This document shows positions 26,305 through 34,842 of a stretch of DNA of 64,000 nt, piece after piece. The stretch is from Candidatus Mediterraneibacter avicola (GTDB taxonomy: Bacteria > Bacillota > Clostridia > Lachnospirales > Lachnospiraceae). Location of the stretch: the NCBI GenBank assembly GCA_019115385.1, contig DXDR01000025.1, positions 1 through 64,000 on the forward strand. The letters run 5' to 3'. The notes under the pieces were generated by a model. It saw only the letters and a list, made by a program, of their open reading frames with translations, searched no databases and had not been told where the DNA came from. The translations under genes were made by a program, and so were the position numbers. Each line of letters opens with the position of its first letter. Position 1 is the first letter of the stretch.

Positions 26305-27078
26305 CTAATTCAACAAATTCTTTACAGCGTCATAGGGGATCCTGCCTCCGAAAAGATCCAGGGCGCTCCCGATGGTAAAGTCCACGGTTCCTCCGCTGGC
26401 TTTGGCAAATGCCTCCAGATCCGCCAGAGACCCGATGCCCCCGGCATAAGTGACAGGAATCCCCTTCCATTCTCCAAGCATCCGGACCAGTTCTGTCTCC
26501 ATCCCGGATCCCTTTCCCTCCACGTCAACGCCGTGTATGAGAAATTCATCGCAGTATCCTGCCAGGCTGTCCAGGGTCCGGGGCGTCACTTTCACCTGTG
26601 TGAATTTCTGCCAGCGGTCTGTAACTACATAATATCCGTCTTCTTTCTTTCTGCAGCTCAGATCAAGCACAAGCCGTTCCCTGCCGACCGTATGTACCAG
26701 TTTTTCCAGATTATCTTTCTGGAATGCTCCCCCTGAAAAGACATAGGACGTAACGATCACATGGCTGGCTCCGGCTTCCAGATATGCGGCGGCATTGTCT
26801 GCCGTAATGCCGCCTCCGACCTGAAGTCCGCCGGGATAAGCCCGCAGCGCTTCCAGAGCCTGTTTTCTTGTTGCTTTGTAATATTTTGATGAAGGAGGGT
26901 TCAGGAGAATAATATGGCCTCCTTTCAGGTTGTCTTTTCTGTACAGATCCGCATAGAAAGCCGCGCCTTTTTCTGAGGCGAAATTGGTGCTTGCACTGTC
27001 CCCTTCATCCCGCAGGCTTCCCCCTACGATCTGTTTTACTTTACCGTTATGTATATCAATACAGGGTCTGAATCTCAT
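26305..27078 (-). CDS. hisA: HisA, ProFAR isomerase, eukaryote-type
   Basis: 257 residues catalysing the fourth step of histidine synthesis (isomerisation of 5'-ProFAR). It starts MRFRPCIDIHNGKVKQIVGG, with the catalytic aspartate, and has phosphate-binding GGLQVGGGITADNAAAYLEA and VTYAGGIGSLADLEAF in a TIM barrel. Sequence features such as GGHIILLNPPSSKYYKATRK and the FLIHGVDVEGKGSGMETELV segment match the fungal/plant HIS6-like branch (TIGR02129) rather than the usual bacterial HisA. It is alone here, with no other his genes adjacent. The ATG follows AAAGGAG. A terminator lies upstream at 27102-27138. Confidence 0.9.
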   Translation of the reverse strand: MRFRPCIDIHNGKVKQIVGGSLRDEGDSASTNFASEKGAAFYADLYRKDNLKGGHIILLNPPSSKYYKATRKQALEALRAYPGGLQVGGGITADNAAAYLEAGASHVIVTSYVFSGGAFQKDNLEKLVHTVGRERLVLDLSCRKKEDGYYVVTDRWQKFTQVKVTPRTLDSLAGYCDEFLIHGVDVEGKGSGMETELVRMLGEWKGIPVTYAGGIGSLADLEAFAKASGGTVDFTIGSALDLFGGRIPYDAVKNLLN

Positions 27079-27101
27079 ATACTGCTCCTTTTATAAAACG
27101 G

Positions 27102-27138
27102 AAGGCCGGATCAGATCTTTGATCCGTCCGGCCTTTTT
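27102..27138. terminator. Terminator between the lipoprotein gene and hisA
   Basis: Stem AAGGCCGGA / TCCGGCCTT with additional inner pairing, T tracts on both sides (TTTTT on plus, CCGTTTTAT on minus). It would end the lipoprotein message upstream of hisA. Confidence 0.7.
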
Positions 27139-27143
27139 CTCTG

Positions 27144-27497
27144 TTATCTATTGGAATTATTCTGATTTGAATTATCTGTATCCGAATTATCCGCATCTTT
27201 CTGAGGGCCATTGTTTTCGGTCAGATCATCCGCAGCTTTGTCAACGTCATTCGTGATATCGTCCGTTACATTATCCACTCCATCGGTCACATCGTCTACA
27301 GCGTCGTCGAGGACTCCGTCTCCGCCTGTGGCATCATTCATAGTATCGTTCTTGTTGTTATCCCGGTTGTCCGTATTGTTGTCCTGCGTCGTCTGATCCG
27401 CACCGTTATCAGCATTATCCCGGCTGCTGCATGCGGTTGTTCCAAAAAGAGCAAATGCACAGGCTGTCAGCGCCAGGATTTTTCTCATTTTTTTCAT
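27144..27497 (-). CDS. Small Asp/Asn-rich lipoprotein, function unknown
   Basis: 117 residues. The N terminus MKKMRKILALTACAFALFG ends in a lipobox-like LFGTTAC, so the cysteine near residue 23 would be lipidated and the protein held on the outer face of the membrane. The remainder is low-complexity, dominated by D, N and T, with a quasi-repeat DDAVDDVTDGVDNVTDDITN of amphipathic acidic heptads, and no known domain. The ATG follows GGGAGA. The acidic repeats suggest an extended or coiled structure. It is not conserved enough by eye to name. Confidence 0.8.
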   Translation of the reverse strand: MKKMRKILALTACAFALFGTTACSSRDNADNGADQTTQDNNTDNRDNNKNDTMNDATGGDGVLDDAVDDVTDGVDNVTDDITNDVDKAADDLTENNGPQKDADNSDTDNSNQNNSNR

Positions 27498-27573
27498 AAG
27501 ATTATCTCCCTTTCCATAAATATTGTTGTACTGTTACTATCTGCACTTTTACAATATTTATGCAGGGATTTTT

Positions 27574-28425
27574 TTATTTTTCTGCATTCATGCGCAGCTT
27601 TTCCAGCGCTCTGGCCTCGATCTGGCGCACTCTTTCCCGCGTCACGCCCAGCTGTTCGCCAATCTCTTCCAGTGTACCGGGTTTTCCGCCGTCCAGCCCG
27701 TAGCGCAGCCGGATAACCTGCCTTTCTCTATCACTGAGCGATTCCAGAAGTTCCGATACCTCTTCCTTCTGTACCAGCTGTTCCATCGCCTCCTCCGGAG
27801 TGGCTTCCGTTCTGTCTTCGACCATGTCGCCAAGGCTGTCTTCCCCGCTCTCGCCCACAGGGGTTTCAAGAGAAACCGGATTCTGTAGATAAGTCAGGAT
27901 ATTTTTTACATCCTCCTCGGATTTATCTCCCAGTTTTTTTGCGATCTCACCCGGAGTGGCATCTCTGCCGAAAGTCTGCTGCAGCTCTCTGGCCGCCTTC
28001 TGCACTTTTTTCATATTTTCCGCCACATGGACCGGCACCCGTATTTCCCGGGACTGCTGGTCGATGGCCCTCTGCATCGCCTCTCTGATCCACCAGGCCG
28101 CGTAGGTTGAAAAGCGGTTTTCTTTCTGATAATCATACTTTTCAGCGGCATGCATCAGCCCCATGTTGCCTTCCTGTATCAGATCCAGAAGCGGAACGCC
28201 CCGGCCCGTAAAATGCCTGGCAAGGGACACGACCAGCCTCAGGTTCCCCTCCGCCAGCCGTTTTCTCGCAGTCTCGTCTCCCTGAGCGCTTCTTTTCCCC
28301 AGTTCTTTTTCTTCTTCTTCGTCCAGAACGGGAATCTGCCCGATCTCCTGCAGGTAGATTTTTAAAGGCTCAGACGCCTCTGCTTCCGGTGTATAATTCG
28401 TTTTGTTTTCTGCGTTCTGTCCCAT
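27574..28425 (-). CDS. RNA polymerase sigma-70 family factor, RpoD-like without region 1.1
   Basis: 283 residues. Region 1.2 (PLKIYLQEIGQIPVLDEEEE) is followed by region 2 with NLRLVVSLARHFTGRGVPLL, the core-binding LDLIQEGNMGL, and the -10 recognition helix with FSTYAAWWIREAMQRAI. Region 3 (VPVHVAENMKKVQKAARELQ) and region 4 with the -35 HTH TLEEIGEQLGVTRERVRQIE complete it. The length is shorter than primary RpoD because the acidic region 1.1 is missing, so it may be an alternative group 2 factor rather than the housekeeping one. The ATG follows AGGAGG. It is downstream of fbp. Confidence 0.88.
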   Translation of the reverse strand: MGQNAENKTNYTPEAEASEPLKIYLQEIGQIPVLDEEEEKELGKRSAQGDETARKRLAEGNLRLVVSLARHFTGRGVPLLDLIQEGNMGLMHAAEKYDYQKENRFSTYAAWWIREAMQRAIDQQSREIRVPVHVAENMKKVQKAARELQQTFGRDATPGEIAKKLGDKSEEDVKNILTYLQNPVSLETPVGESGEDSLGDMVEDRTEATPEEAMEQLVQKEEVSELLESLSDRERQVIRLRYGLDGGKPGTLEEIGEQLGVTRERVRQIEARALEKLRMNAEK

Positions 28426-28445
28426 ACGTTCCTCCTGTAATGCAT

Positions 28446-30398
28446 TCAGAGCTTTTCTGTTATCTCTCCGTTCCGGTATGCGGCGAGAAGCCGCTCCAGA
28501 TCCTGGATCTGTTCCCGCAGTTCTCTTCCCGCATCTGTATCTCCTACCAGATAGCGGTCATAGACTCTCTGTACCACCATTGTCTCCGAGTGGATATCAT
28601 TTTCTTTTGCGATGGCCGCCTCCGTAGACTCAAAAGGTTCGTGAGCCACAAGCCGCAGTCCGAAGGAATGGTACACCAGCGTGTAGCCCGCGATCCCTGT
28701 CTCTTCCTGATACGCCTTTGAAAATCCCCCGTCAATGACCAGGACCTTTCCGCCGCATTTGACCGGGCTCTCCCCGTCCTTTCTCTTCACCGGCACATGT
28801 CCGTTCACGATATGAGCCTTTCCCGGATCAAGCCCGAACTCCCGGAGAATGCCGTCGATGACGGTTTCATTTTCGATTAGAAAATAATACGGATTTTTCT
28901 TTTCAATGTGAGTTTCCGGGTCAACGAGGAAAAATCTCTCGAAGGTTGCCATTTTATTTTTCCCGAAAAGCGGCGAGTCCGGATGCAGCCAGATAAACCA
29001 CATGATATCTCTGCCGGCCTGTCTTTCCTTTTCATCCAGGGCAAAAAATCCTTTTCTCACGTAGCTCTCCAGCACGTCATAGAGTTCTTTTCCCCGGTAT
29101 TTTGTGCCGTAAATTTCCACTTCTTTCAGGCTGCCGTCCTCGTTTAGGGGCACACAGCCGTGATAGAGCAGATTGTCGTTATACACTTTATAAAGTCCGC
29201 CTTTTGTAAGCAGGAAACGCATATGCTGCTGCAGTTTTTCACAGTTTGCAAAGGCGCGCTCCAGACGGTTCATGATCTCCTCTTCCTCTGGAGTCAGCCG
29301 GTAAGGATCCCGGGGATCTACCGTAGGAAAATTTGTATCGGAAAGTGGATATTCTTTTCCTTCCAGAGTGATCGTCCCCCGCTCAAAGTCGATCCGGTGG
29401 AGCATGGCTCTCTCTTCCAGGTGGAATTCCGGCCGTCTCTGAATGATCTGACCCTCAATCTTGAACTGGAGCACAGAGATCGCTTTGTGGATCCTCACAT
29501 TCATCTTCATTTCCTCTGATTCAGCCGTATCGGATGATTTCAGCTTAAAACAGGTGCAGGGATCATCCCCGTACACCCGCATGGCATAAGTTGCAAGAGG
29601 AAGAAGATTGATGCCGTAGCCGTCCTCCAGGATATCCAGATTGCCGTAGCGCGCGCAGATGCGGATCACATTGACAATGCACCCTCTCTGTCCTGCTGCC
29701 GCGCCCATCCATACCACATCATGGTTTCCCCACTGGATGTCAACAGAATGGTATGCCATCAGTTTGTCCATAATTATATGAGGGCCGGGCCCTCTGTCAT
29801 AAATATCGCCCACAATATGCAAGTGGTCGACCACCAGCCGCTGGATGAGTTCAGAGATGGCGATAATGAACTCCTCTGCCCGGCCAATGCGGATAATAGT
29901 GGAAATGATCTCATTATAGTAGGATTCCTTGTCCCGCACTTCCGCTTTCTCCGTGATCAGTTCCTCGATCACATAGGCAAAATCTTTCGGCAGCGCCTTT
30001 CTCACCTTGGACCGGGTATATTTGCTGGCCGCCCTTTTGCTCACCTCGATCAGGAGATAAAGATGGACTCTGTACCAGTCCTCCATGTTCGTCTCCGTCT
30101 CTTTGATGATATCCATCTTGGCCTTTGGATAATAGATCAGTGTGGCAAGCCTCTTCTTGTCCCTGGCACTCATCGTATTGCCGAACACCTCGTCAATTTT
30201 CTTTCTGACCGCCCCGGATCCGTTCTTAAGGACATGGGAAAAAGCCTCGTATTCCCCGTGAATATCTGTCAGGAAATGCTCGGTCCCCTTGGGAAGGTTC
30301 AATATGGCCTGAAGATTGATGATCTCCGTGGATGCAGCCGCAATGGTGGGGTACAGATCTGACAGCCGCTCCAGGTATCTTGTTTCCAGATCTCTCAT
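28446..30398 (-). CDS. fbp: Fructose-1,6-bisphosphatase, class III (Firmicute type)
   Basis: A 650-residue gluconeogenic phosphatase, unrelated to class I enzymes and typical of Firmicutes. Metallophosphoesterase motifs are visible: DIHGEYEAF near residue 48, VGDIYDRGPGPH near 195, and WGNHDVVWMGAA near 225, ligating the manganese pair, with a later HIVNGHVPVK histidine. Length is normal for the family. The ATG at 30398 follows AAGGAG and starts just after the dapB stop, so dapB and fbp share a transcript. Confidence 0.95.
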   Translation of the reverse strand: MRDLETRYLERLSDLYPTIAAASTEIINLQAILNLPKGTEHFLTDIHGEYEAFSHVLKNGSGAVRKKIDEVFGNTMSARDKKRLATLIYYPKAKMDIIKETETNMEDWYRVHLYLLIEVSKRAASKYTRSKVRKALPKDFAYVIEELITEKAEVRDKESYYNEIISTIIRIGRAEEFIIAISELIQRLVVDHLHIVGDIYDRGPGPHIIMDKLMAYHSVDIQWGNHDVVWMGAAAGQRGCIVNVIRICARYGNLDILEDGYGINLLPLATYAMRVYGDDPCTCFKLKSSDTAESEEMKMNVRIHKAISVLQFKIEGQIIQRRPEFHLEERAMLHRIDFERGTITLEGKEYPLSDTNFPTVDPRDPYRLTPEEEEIMNRLERAFANCEKLQQHMRFLLTKGGLYKVYNDNLLYHGCVPLNEDGSLKEVEIYGTKYRGKELYDVLESYVRKGFFALDEKERQAGRDIMWFIWLHPDSPLFGKNKMATFERFFLVDPETHIEKKNPYYFLIENETVIDGILREFGLDPGKAHIVNGHVPVKRKDGESPVKCGGKVLVIDGGFSKAYQEETGIAGYTLVYHSFGLRLVAHEPFESTEAAIAKENDIHSETMVVQRVYDRYLVGDTDAGRELREQIQDLERLLAAYRNGEITEKL

Positions 30399-30415
30399 TC
30401 TTTTCTCCTTATACA

Positions 30416-31174
30416 TCAAAAGCGGATCACGTCTCCCATGTCGTACATGCCCGGCTTCTGTCCTGCCAGGAATTTGGCGGCCTCAACCGCCCCTTTTGCA
30501 AATACGCTTCTGGAATATGCCGTGTGTTTAAACTCGATCACCTCATCTGTTCCCGCAAAGATAACCTCGTGATCTCCCACGATGGTTCCTCCCCGGACCG
30601 CAGAAATCCCGATCTCATATTTTTCTCTCTTCTGCCTCACCTGGCTTCTGTCATATACATACGTGTATTTCTTATCAAGAGCTTCATTGACCGAATCGGC
30701 CAGCGCAAGCGCAGTACCGCTTGGCGCGTCAACTTTCTGATTGTGGTGTCTCTCCACCAGCTCAATGTCATAGCCCGCCGGTCCCAGTACCTTAGCCGCC
30801 TCAGCCAGGAGTTTTAAAAGGAGATTGATCCCCATTGACATATTTGCGGACTTAAGGATCGCGATTTTCTCTGACGCCTCTTTTACTTTCTCCAGCTGTT
30901 CTTCGGAAAGTCCCGTCGTACACAATACAACGGGCAATTTTTTCTCCACACAGTAGTCAAGCAGTCCGTCCACTGCCCCCGCATTGGAAAAATCCACCAC
31001 AACATCTGCGTCCGCGTCGCATTTTTCCAGAGTTTCACACACCGGATAGTCATTGGGCACGCCCACATATGCGTCCACTCCCGCAGAGATCACTGCGTTC
31101 TCATCATTTTTTACGATCTCTGTGATCATTCTTCCCATCTTTCCGTTGCAGCCATGCATCAATATTTTTACCAT
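30416..31174 (-). CDS. dapB: 4-hydroxy-tetrahydrodipicolinate reductase (DapB)
   Basis: 252 residues catalysing the NAD(P)H-dependent second step of the lysine/diaminopimelate branch. The start ATG at 31174 (GGGAGG upstream) gives MVKILMHGCNGKMGRMITEI with the Rossmann GxxGxxG. The substrate motif ERHHNQKVDAPSGTALALAD, with catalytic histidine and lysine, is near residue 145. The C terminus ends KPGMYDMGDVIRF as in other DapB. An in-frame upstream extension to 31267 lacks a site and does not match the family. Confidence 0.97.
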   Translation of the reverse strand: MVKILMHGCNGKMGRMITEIVKNDENAVISAGVDAYVGVPNDYPVCETLEKCDADADVVVDFSNAGAVDGLLDYCVEKKLPVVLCTTGLSEEQLEKVKEASEKIAILKSANMSMGINLLLKLLAEAAKVLGPAGYDIELVERHHNQKVDAPSGTALALADSVNEALDKKYTYVYDRSQVRQKREKYEIGISAVRGGTIVGDHEVIFAGTDEVIEFKHTAYSRSVFAKGAVEAAKFLAGQKPGMYDMGDVIRF

Positions 31175-31285
31175 TGTACTTCGCCTCCCTATTTTCTCCT
31201 CTTTTGACAAAGAGGGCAAACACCTTATTGCGGCGTGTGCATCCCGCACAGAGTGCTTTTCTGTCATAAAATTTTCCTGTGATAT

Positions 31286-31332
31286 AAAAAAAGGATATCA
31301 CATCTGAGAGTTTATCTCAATATATGATATCC
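31286..31332 (-). terminator. Terminator of the SSB-like gene
   Basis: On the minus strand GGATATCATAT pairs with ATGTGATATCC, with inner TGAGA/TCTCA pairing, followed by TTTTTTT. A textbook rho-independent terminator. Confidence 0.88.
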
Positions 31333-31368
31333 ATTTCTTCCATATACACTGTCTCGGCAGACGGTTCT

Positions 31369-31998
31369 TCAGTCCTCAAGACACTCCAGTTTGCTCACGG
31401 ACACTTCATACGCAGTCCGCGTTTCCGTCTCTGTCTCCGAGAGTTTTTTCACATACTCCCTGCTCTGGATCCTCCCCAGTATGCGCACATGCTCGCCCAC
31501 ATCGAACCCGGAAGCATACCTTGCGTTTCTGCCCCAGCAGATGCAGGGAATGTAGTCGGATTTTCCATAGGGCCTGTTTACGGCCAGCAAAAGATCCGCA
31601 ATCTCCCTTCCCAGAGGCGTCTTTCTGTATACCGGACGTTTGCACATATAACCCTCCAGCAAAATGTGATTCGTCCTGGCCCCGTCCGGCTCTTCGTCGA
31701 TAAACTCGATCTCTCTTGCAAACACAGACAGCACCAGACGGTTCTTCTGCTCCTCATGCCGGTTGTAGGACCGGAACTGCCCGGACACCATGATACACTC
31801 GCCCCGGTAATCCTCGGTCACATCGATCAAACGCTCCGACGCCATGACCGGGATCCTGTCATTCGAACTGCTCAGTCTTTTCACCAGAATGTCAACCATG
31901 TAAAATCCTTCCCCAAATACCTCATGGCTGTATGTAAATTCTGATACCACCTCGCCAATGACTGTTACCTGATTGTTCTCAATAATCTTATCTGACAT
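31369..31998 (-). CDS. Single-stranded DNA-binding protein-like, two OB folds
   Basis: 209 residues containing two consecutive OB-fold units. The first (ENNQVTVIGEVVSEFTYSHE to ECIMVSGQFRSYNR) spans about residues 8-85; the second (NHILLEGYMCKRPVYRKTPL to GEHVRILGRIQSREYV) spans about 108-190. The second resembles SSB, with the IPCICWGRNARYASGFDVGE strand pattern. There is no acidic C-terminal tail of the DDDIPF type, so partner recruitment would differ from ordinary SSB. A role in replication or recombination is likely but unproven. The ATG follows GGGAGAG. Confidence 0.8.
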   Translation of the reverse strand: MSDKIIENNQVTVIGEVVSEFTYSHEVFGEGFYMVDILVKRLSSSNDRIPVMASERLIDVTEDYRGECIMVSGQFRSYNRHEEQKNRLVLSVFAREIEFIDEEPDGARTNHILLEGYMCKRPVYRKTPLGREIADLLLAVNRPYGKSDYIPCICWGRNARYASGFDVGEHVRILGRIQSREYVKKLSETETETRTAYEVSVSKLECLED

Positions 31999-32159
31999 AA
32001 TTTGTAGCTCTCCCTTCCTCTTTTCGGTATTTTTTGAGTCACTACTAAATGTATGAGCCAGAATTGTGAATTAGAACAACCGGGCATCCAGAATCGTTCG
32101 ACCGATTTTTACGCATTTCACACCTTGCCAAAACAAAATTTTGTGATAAAATAAAAAAG

Positions 32160-32186
32160 TTGCAGTTACAATGAATGACTTATAAT
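32160..32186 (+). promoter_or_regulatory. Possible promoter of typA
   Basis: TTGCAG at 32160-32165 and TATAAT at 32181-32186 with a short 15-base spacer. AAGGAAAG lies 13 or more bases before the start. Confidence 0.4.
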
Positions 32187-32207
32187 AAGGAAAGAGTGTA
32201 ATCGACT

Positions 32208-34034
32208 ATGAAAACGAAACGCGAAGATATAAGAAATATTGCCATTATCGCCCATGTCGACCACGGCAAGACCACTCTGGTGGACGAGTTGTTAAAACAG
32301 AGCGGCGTATTCCGTGAAAACCAGGAAGTTGCAGAACGTGTCATGGACTCGAATGATATCGAGAGGGAAAGAGGCATCACCATCCTCTCCAAAAATACGG
32401 CTGTCCACTATAAGGGCGTCAAAATTAATATCATCGACACACCCGGACATGCGGACTTCGGCGGCGAGGTGGAGCGTGTCCTCAAGATGGTAAACGGGGT
32501 CATCCTCGTTGTGGACGCATTTGAAGGCGCTATGCCCCAGACCAAATTTGTGCTCCGCAAGGCGCTGGAACTGAGCCTGCCGGTTATCGTATGCATCAAC
32601 AAGATCGACCGGCCTGAAGCGCGCCCGGACGCTGTGATCGACGAAGTGCTGGAGCTTTTCATCGATCTGGGCGCGTCCGACGAACAGCTGGAGTGCCCCT
32701 TCGTCTACGCTTCAGCAAAAGCCGGCGTAGCTGTGCTGGATCTTTCAGATGAAGAGCGTGATATGAAGCCGCTCTTTGAGACAATTCTTGATTATATCCC
32801 GGCTCCCGAGGGAGATCCGGAGGCTCCCACCCAGGTTCTGATCAGTACCATCGACTACAATGAATATGTTGGCCGCATCGGAATCGGAAAAGTAGACAAC
32901 GGAACAATCTCTGTCAACCAGGATATGGTGCTTGTCAACCACCATGACCCGGACAAACAGCAGAAAGTGAAGATCAGCCGCCTCTATGAATTTGACGGAC
33001 TGAATAAAGTGGAGGTAAAAGAAGCATCCATCGGATCCATCGTAGCGATCTCCGGCATCTCGGACATCTCCATCGGAGACACCCTCTGTTCTCCCGAAAA
33101 CCCGGAGCCGATCCCCTTCCAGAAAATCTCCGAGCCCACGATCGCCATGCAGTTTATCGTAAACGACAGTCCCTTTGCCGGACAGGAAGGGAAATACGTG
33201 ACTTCCCGCCACCTGCGTGACCGGCTCTTCCGGGAACTCAATACAGACGTCAGCCTCCGGGTAGAAGAGATGGACAACACAGACAGCTTCAAAGTATCCG
33301 GCCGCGGGGAACTGCACCTCTCCGTCCTGATCGAAAACATGCGCAGGGAGGGATACGAATTTGCCGTCAGCAAGGCGGAAGTCCTCTACCACACAGATGA
33401 AAACGGCAAAAAACTGGAGCCGATGGAACTTGCATATATCGACGTGCCCGACGAATTTACCGGAGTGGTGATCGAAAAGCTGGGTCAGCGGAAAGGCGAG
33501 CTGCGCAACATGAGCGCATCAAACGGAGGCTACACCCGGCTGGAATTCTCCATCCCGTCCCGCGGACTGATCGGTTACAGAGGCGAATTTCTTACCGATA
33601 CCAAAGGAAACGGCATCCTCAATACAAGCTTTGACGGTTACGCCCCATACAAAGGCGATATCCAGTACCGAAAACAGGGATCTCTCATTGCGTTCGAGAC
33701 CGGAGAATCCGTCACATACGGGCTGTACAGCGCTCAGGAACGCGGCACACTGTTTATCGGGCCGGGTGAAAAGGTGTACGCTGGAATGGTGATCGGACAG
33801 AACGGGAAGGCGGAGGACATAGAATTGAATGTCTGCAAGACCAAACATCTGACCAACACCCGCTCTTCCAGCGCCGACGAGGCCCTTCGCCTCACCCCGC
33901 CGCGGATTCTCAGCCTGGAGCAGGCTCTCGATTTTATCGACACAGACGAACTGCTGGAGGTGACGCCAAAATCCCTGCGCATCCGCAAAAAGATCCTGGA
34001 TTCCAGGATGCGCAAGAGAAGCGCCATGAAGTAA
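32208..34034 (+). CDS. typA: TypA/BipA ribosome-associated GTPase
   Basis: A 608-residue translational GTPase related to EF-G, binding ribosomes under stress or low temperature. G motifs: AHVDHGKTTL (G1) near residue 16, RGITILSKN (G2), DTPGHADFGG (G3) near 77, NKIDRPEARP (G4) near 131, and YASAKAG (G5). Later domains include the EF-G-like domains III and V and a TypA-specific C terminus (GTLFIGPGEKVYAGMVIGQN then LTNTRSSSADEA). Length is typical. A strong terminator lies downstream at 34085-34133. Confidence 0.98.
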   Translation: MKTKREDIRNIAIIAHVDHGKTTLVDELLKQSGVFRENQEVAERVMDSNDIERERGITILSKNTAVHYKGVKINIIDTPGHADFGGEVERVLKMVNGVILVVDAFEGAMPQTKFVLRKALELSLPVIVCINKIDRPEARPDAVIDEVLELFIDLGASDEQLECPFVYASAKAGVAVLDLSDEERDMKPLFETILDYIPAPEGDPEAPTQVLISTIDYNEYVGRIGIGKVDNGTISVNQDMVLVNHHDPDKQQKVKISRLYEFDGLNKVEVKEASIGSIVAISGISDISIGDTLCSPENPEPIPFQKISEPTIAMQFIVNDSPFAGQEGKYVTSRHLRDRLFRELNTDVSLRVEEMDNTDSFKVSGRGELHLSVLIENMRREGYEFAVSKAEVLYHTDENGKKLEPMELAYIDVPDEFTGVVIEKLGQRKGELRNMSASNGGYTRLEFSIPSRGLIGYRGEFLTDTKGNGILNTSFDGYAPYKGDIQYRKQGSLIAFETGESVTYGLYSAQERGTLFIGPGEKVYAGMVIGQNGKAEDIELNVCKTKHLTNTRSSSADEALRLTPPRILSLEQALDFIDTDELLEVTPKSLRIRKKILDSRMRKRSAMK

Positions 34035-34076
34035 CAGTCCAGCCTGCGTCATGAAAAATTAATCATTGATTTATTC

Positions 34077-34105
34077 TATACATTACAGCTGTTCCATGTT
34101 ATAAT
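34077..34105 (+). promoter_or_regulatory. Promoter of hpf, embedded in the typA terminator
   Basis: -35 TATACA at 34077-34082, 17-base spacer, -10 TATAAT at 34100-34105. Transcription would start near 34112-34118, inside the loop or right arm of the terminator hairpin at 34085-34133. Confidence 0.5.
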
Positions 34106-34133
34106 ATTTTTATAATATGAACAGCTGTTTTTT
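34085..34133 (+). terminator. Terminator after typA
   Basis: Perfect 10-bp stem ACAGCTGTTC / GAACAGCTGT with an AT-rich, partly self-complementary loop, followed by TTTTTT. Confidence 0.85.
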
Positions 34134-34172
34134 GTCTGTTTATGTCAAATTTGAACAAAGGAGTTGAGCAGC

Positions 34173-34730
34173 ATGAATTTTATTATCAGCGGAAAAAACA
34201 TTGAGGTAACCTCCGGATTAAAGGACGCTATCGAACAGAAATTAGGAAAGCTTGAACGGTATTTCACTCCTGAAACAGAAATTATTGTAACGCTCAGCGT
34301 GGAAAAAGGCCGGCAGAAAATTGAGGTCACGATTCCCGTGAAGGGACACATTATCCGCTCTGAGCAGACAAGCAGCGACATGTATGTATCAATCGACCTC
34401 GTAGAAGAAATCATTGAGCGCCAGCTTCGGAAATACAAGAACAAGCTGGTGGCGCGCAGCCAGGGCCATCCTACATCGGCGGTATCCGCAGGAGGGATCA
34501 AAAAAGAATTTATTGATTCGGAAGAAGAATCCCCGGAAGATGACGAGATACGGATCGTCCGCACAAAACGCTTCGGCGTTAAGCCCATGTATCCAGAAGA
34601 CGCCTGCCTTCAGATGGAGCTTCTGGGACACAGCTTCTTCGTATTTTCCAACGCAGAAACGGATGAGGTCAACGTGGTATACAAAAGGAAAGACGGTTCT
34701 TTCGGCCTGATCGAACCCGAATTTTCATAG
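34173..34730 (+). CDS. hpf: Ribosome hibernation-promoting factor, long form (HPF/YfiA)
   Basis: 185 residues. The N-terminal ribosome-binding domain begins MNFIISGKNIEVTSGLKDAI and has the conserved basic face. After a linker (about residues 100-130, EFIDSEEESPEDDEI), the C-terminal domain IRIVRTKRFGVKPMYPEDAC to FFVFSNAETDEVNVVYKRKD is the dimerisation module that makes long HPF join two 70S into inactive 100S ribosomes. The ATG at 34173 follows AAGGAG by nine bases; an upstream TTG is unlikely. It is likely to have its own promoter (34077-34105). Confidence 0.96.
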   Translation: MNFIISGKNIEVTSGLKDAIEQKLGKLERYFTPETEIIVTLSVEKGRQKIEVTIPVKGHIIRSEQTSSDMYVSIDLVEEIIERQLRKYKNKLVARSQGHPTSAVSAGGIKKEFIDSEEESPEDDEIRIVRTKRFGVKPMYPEDACLQMELLGHSFFVFSNAETDEVNVVYKRKDGSFGLIEPEFS

Positions 34731-34779
34731 GACAAGAACCGGCGCTGTGCCGGGCATCAGTACACCTGAAAGAGACGAA

Positions 34780-34814
34780 GAGGCGGTTCCTTCACAGGAT
34801 CCGCCTCCTTTTCA
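34780..34814 (+). terminator. Terminator after hpf
   Basis: Stem GAGGCGG-T-TCC / GGA-T-CCGCCTC with one mismatch and loop TTCACA, followed by CTTTTC. Confidence 0.7.
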
Positions 34815-34842
34815 TTGCTTTTGTACTCTTCCTCTGTCATCG

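Noticed and set aside
27211-27396. Serine-rich frame opposite the small lipoprotein gene
   Set aside because: Its Ser/Val composition is simply the complement of the Asp/Asn-rich repeats.
34035-34172. A raiA-motif RNA upstream of hpf
   Set aside because: The 138-base gap is largely used by the typA terminator and is too short for that large RNA.
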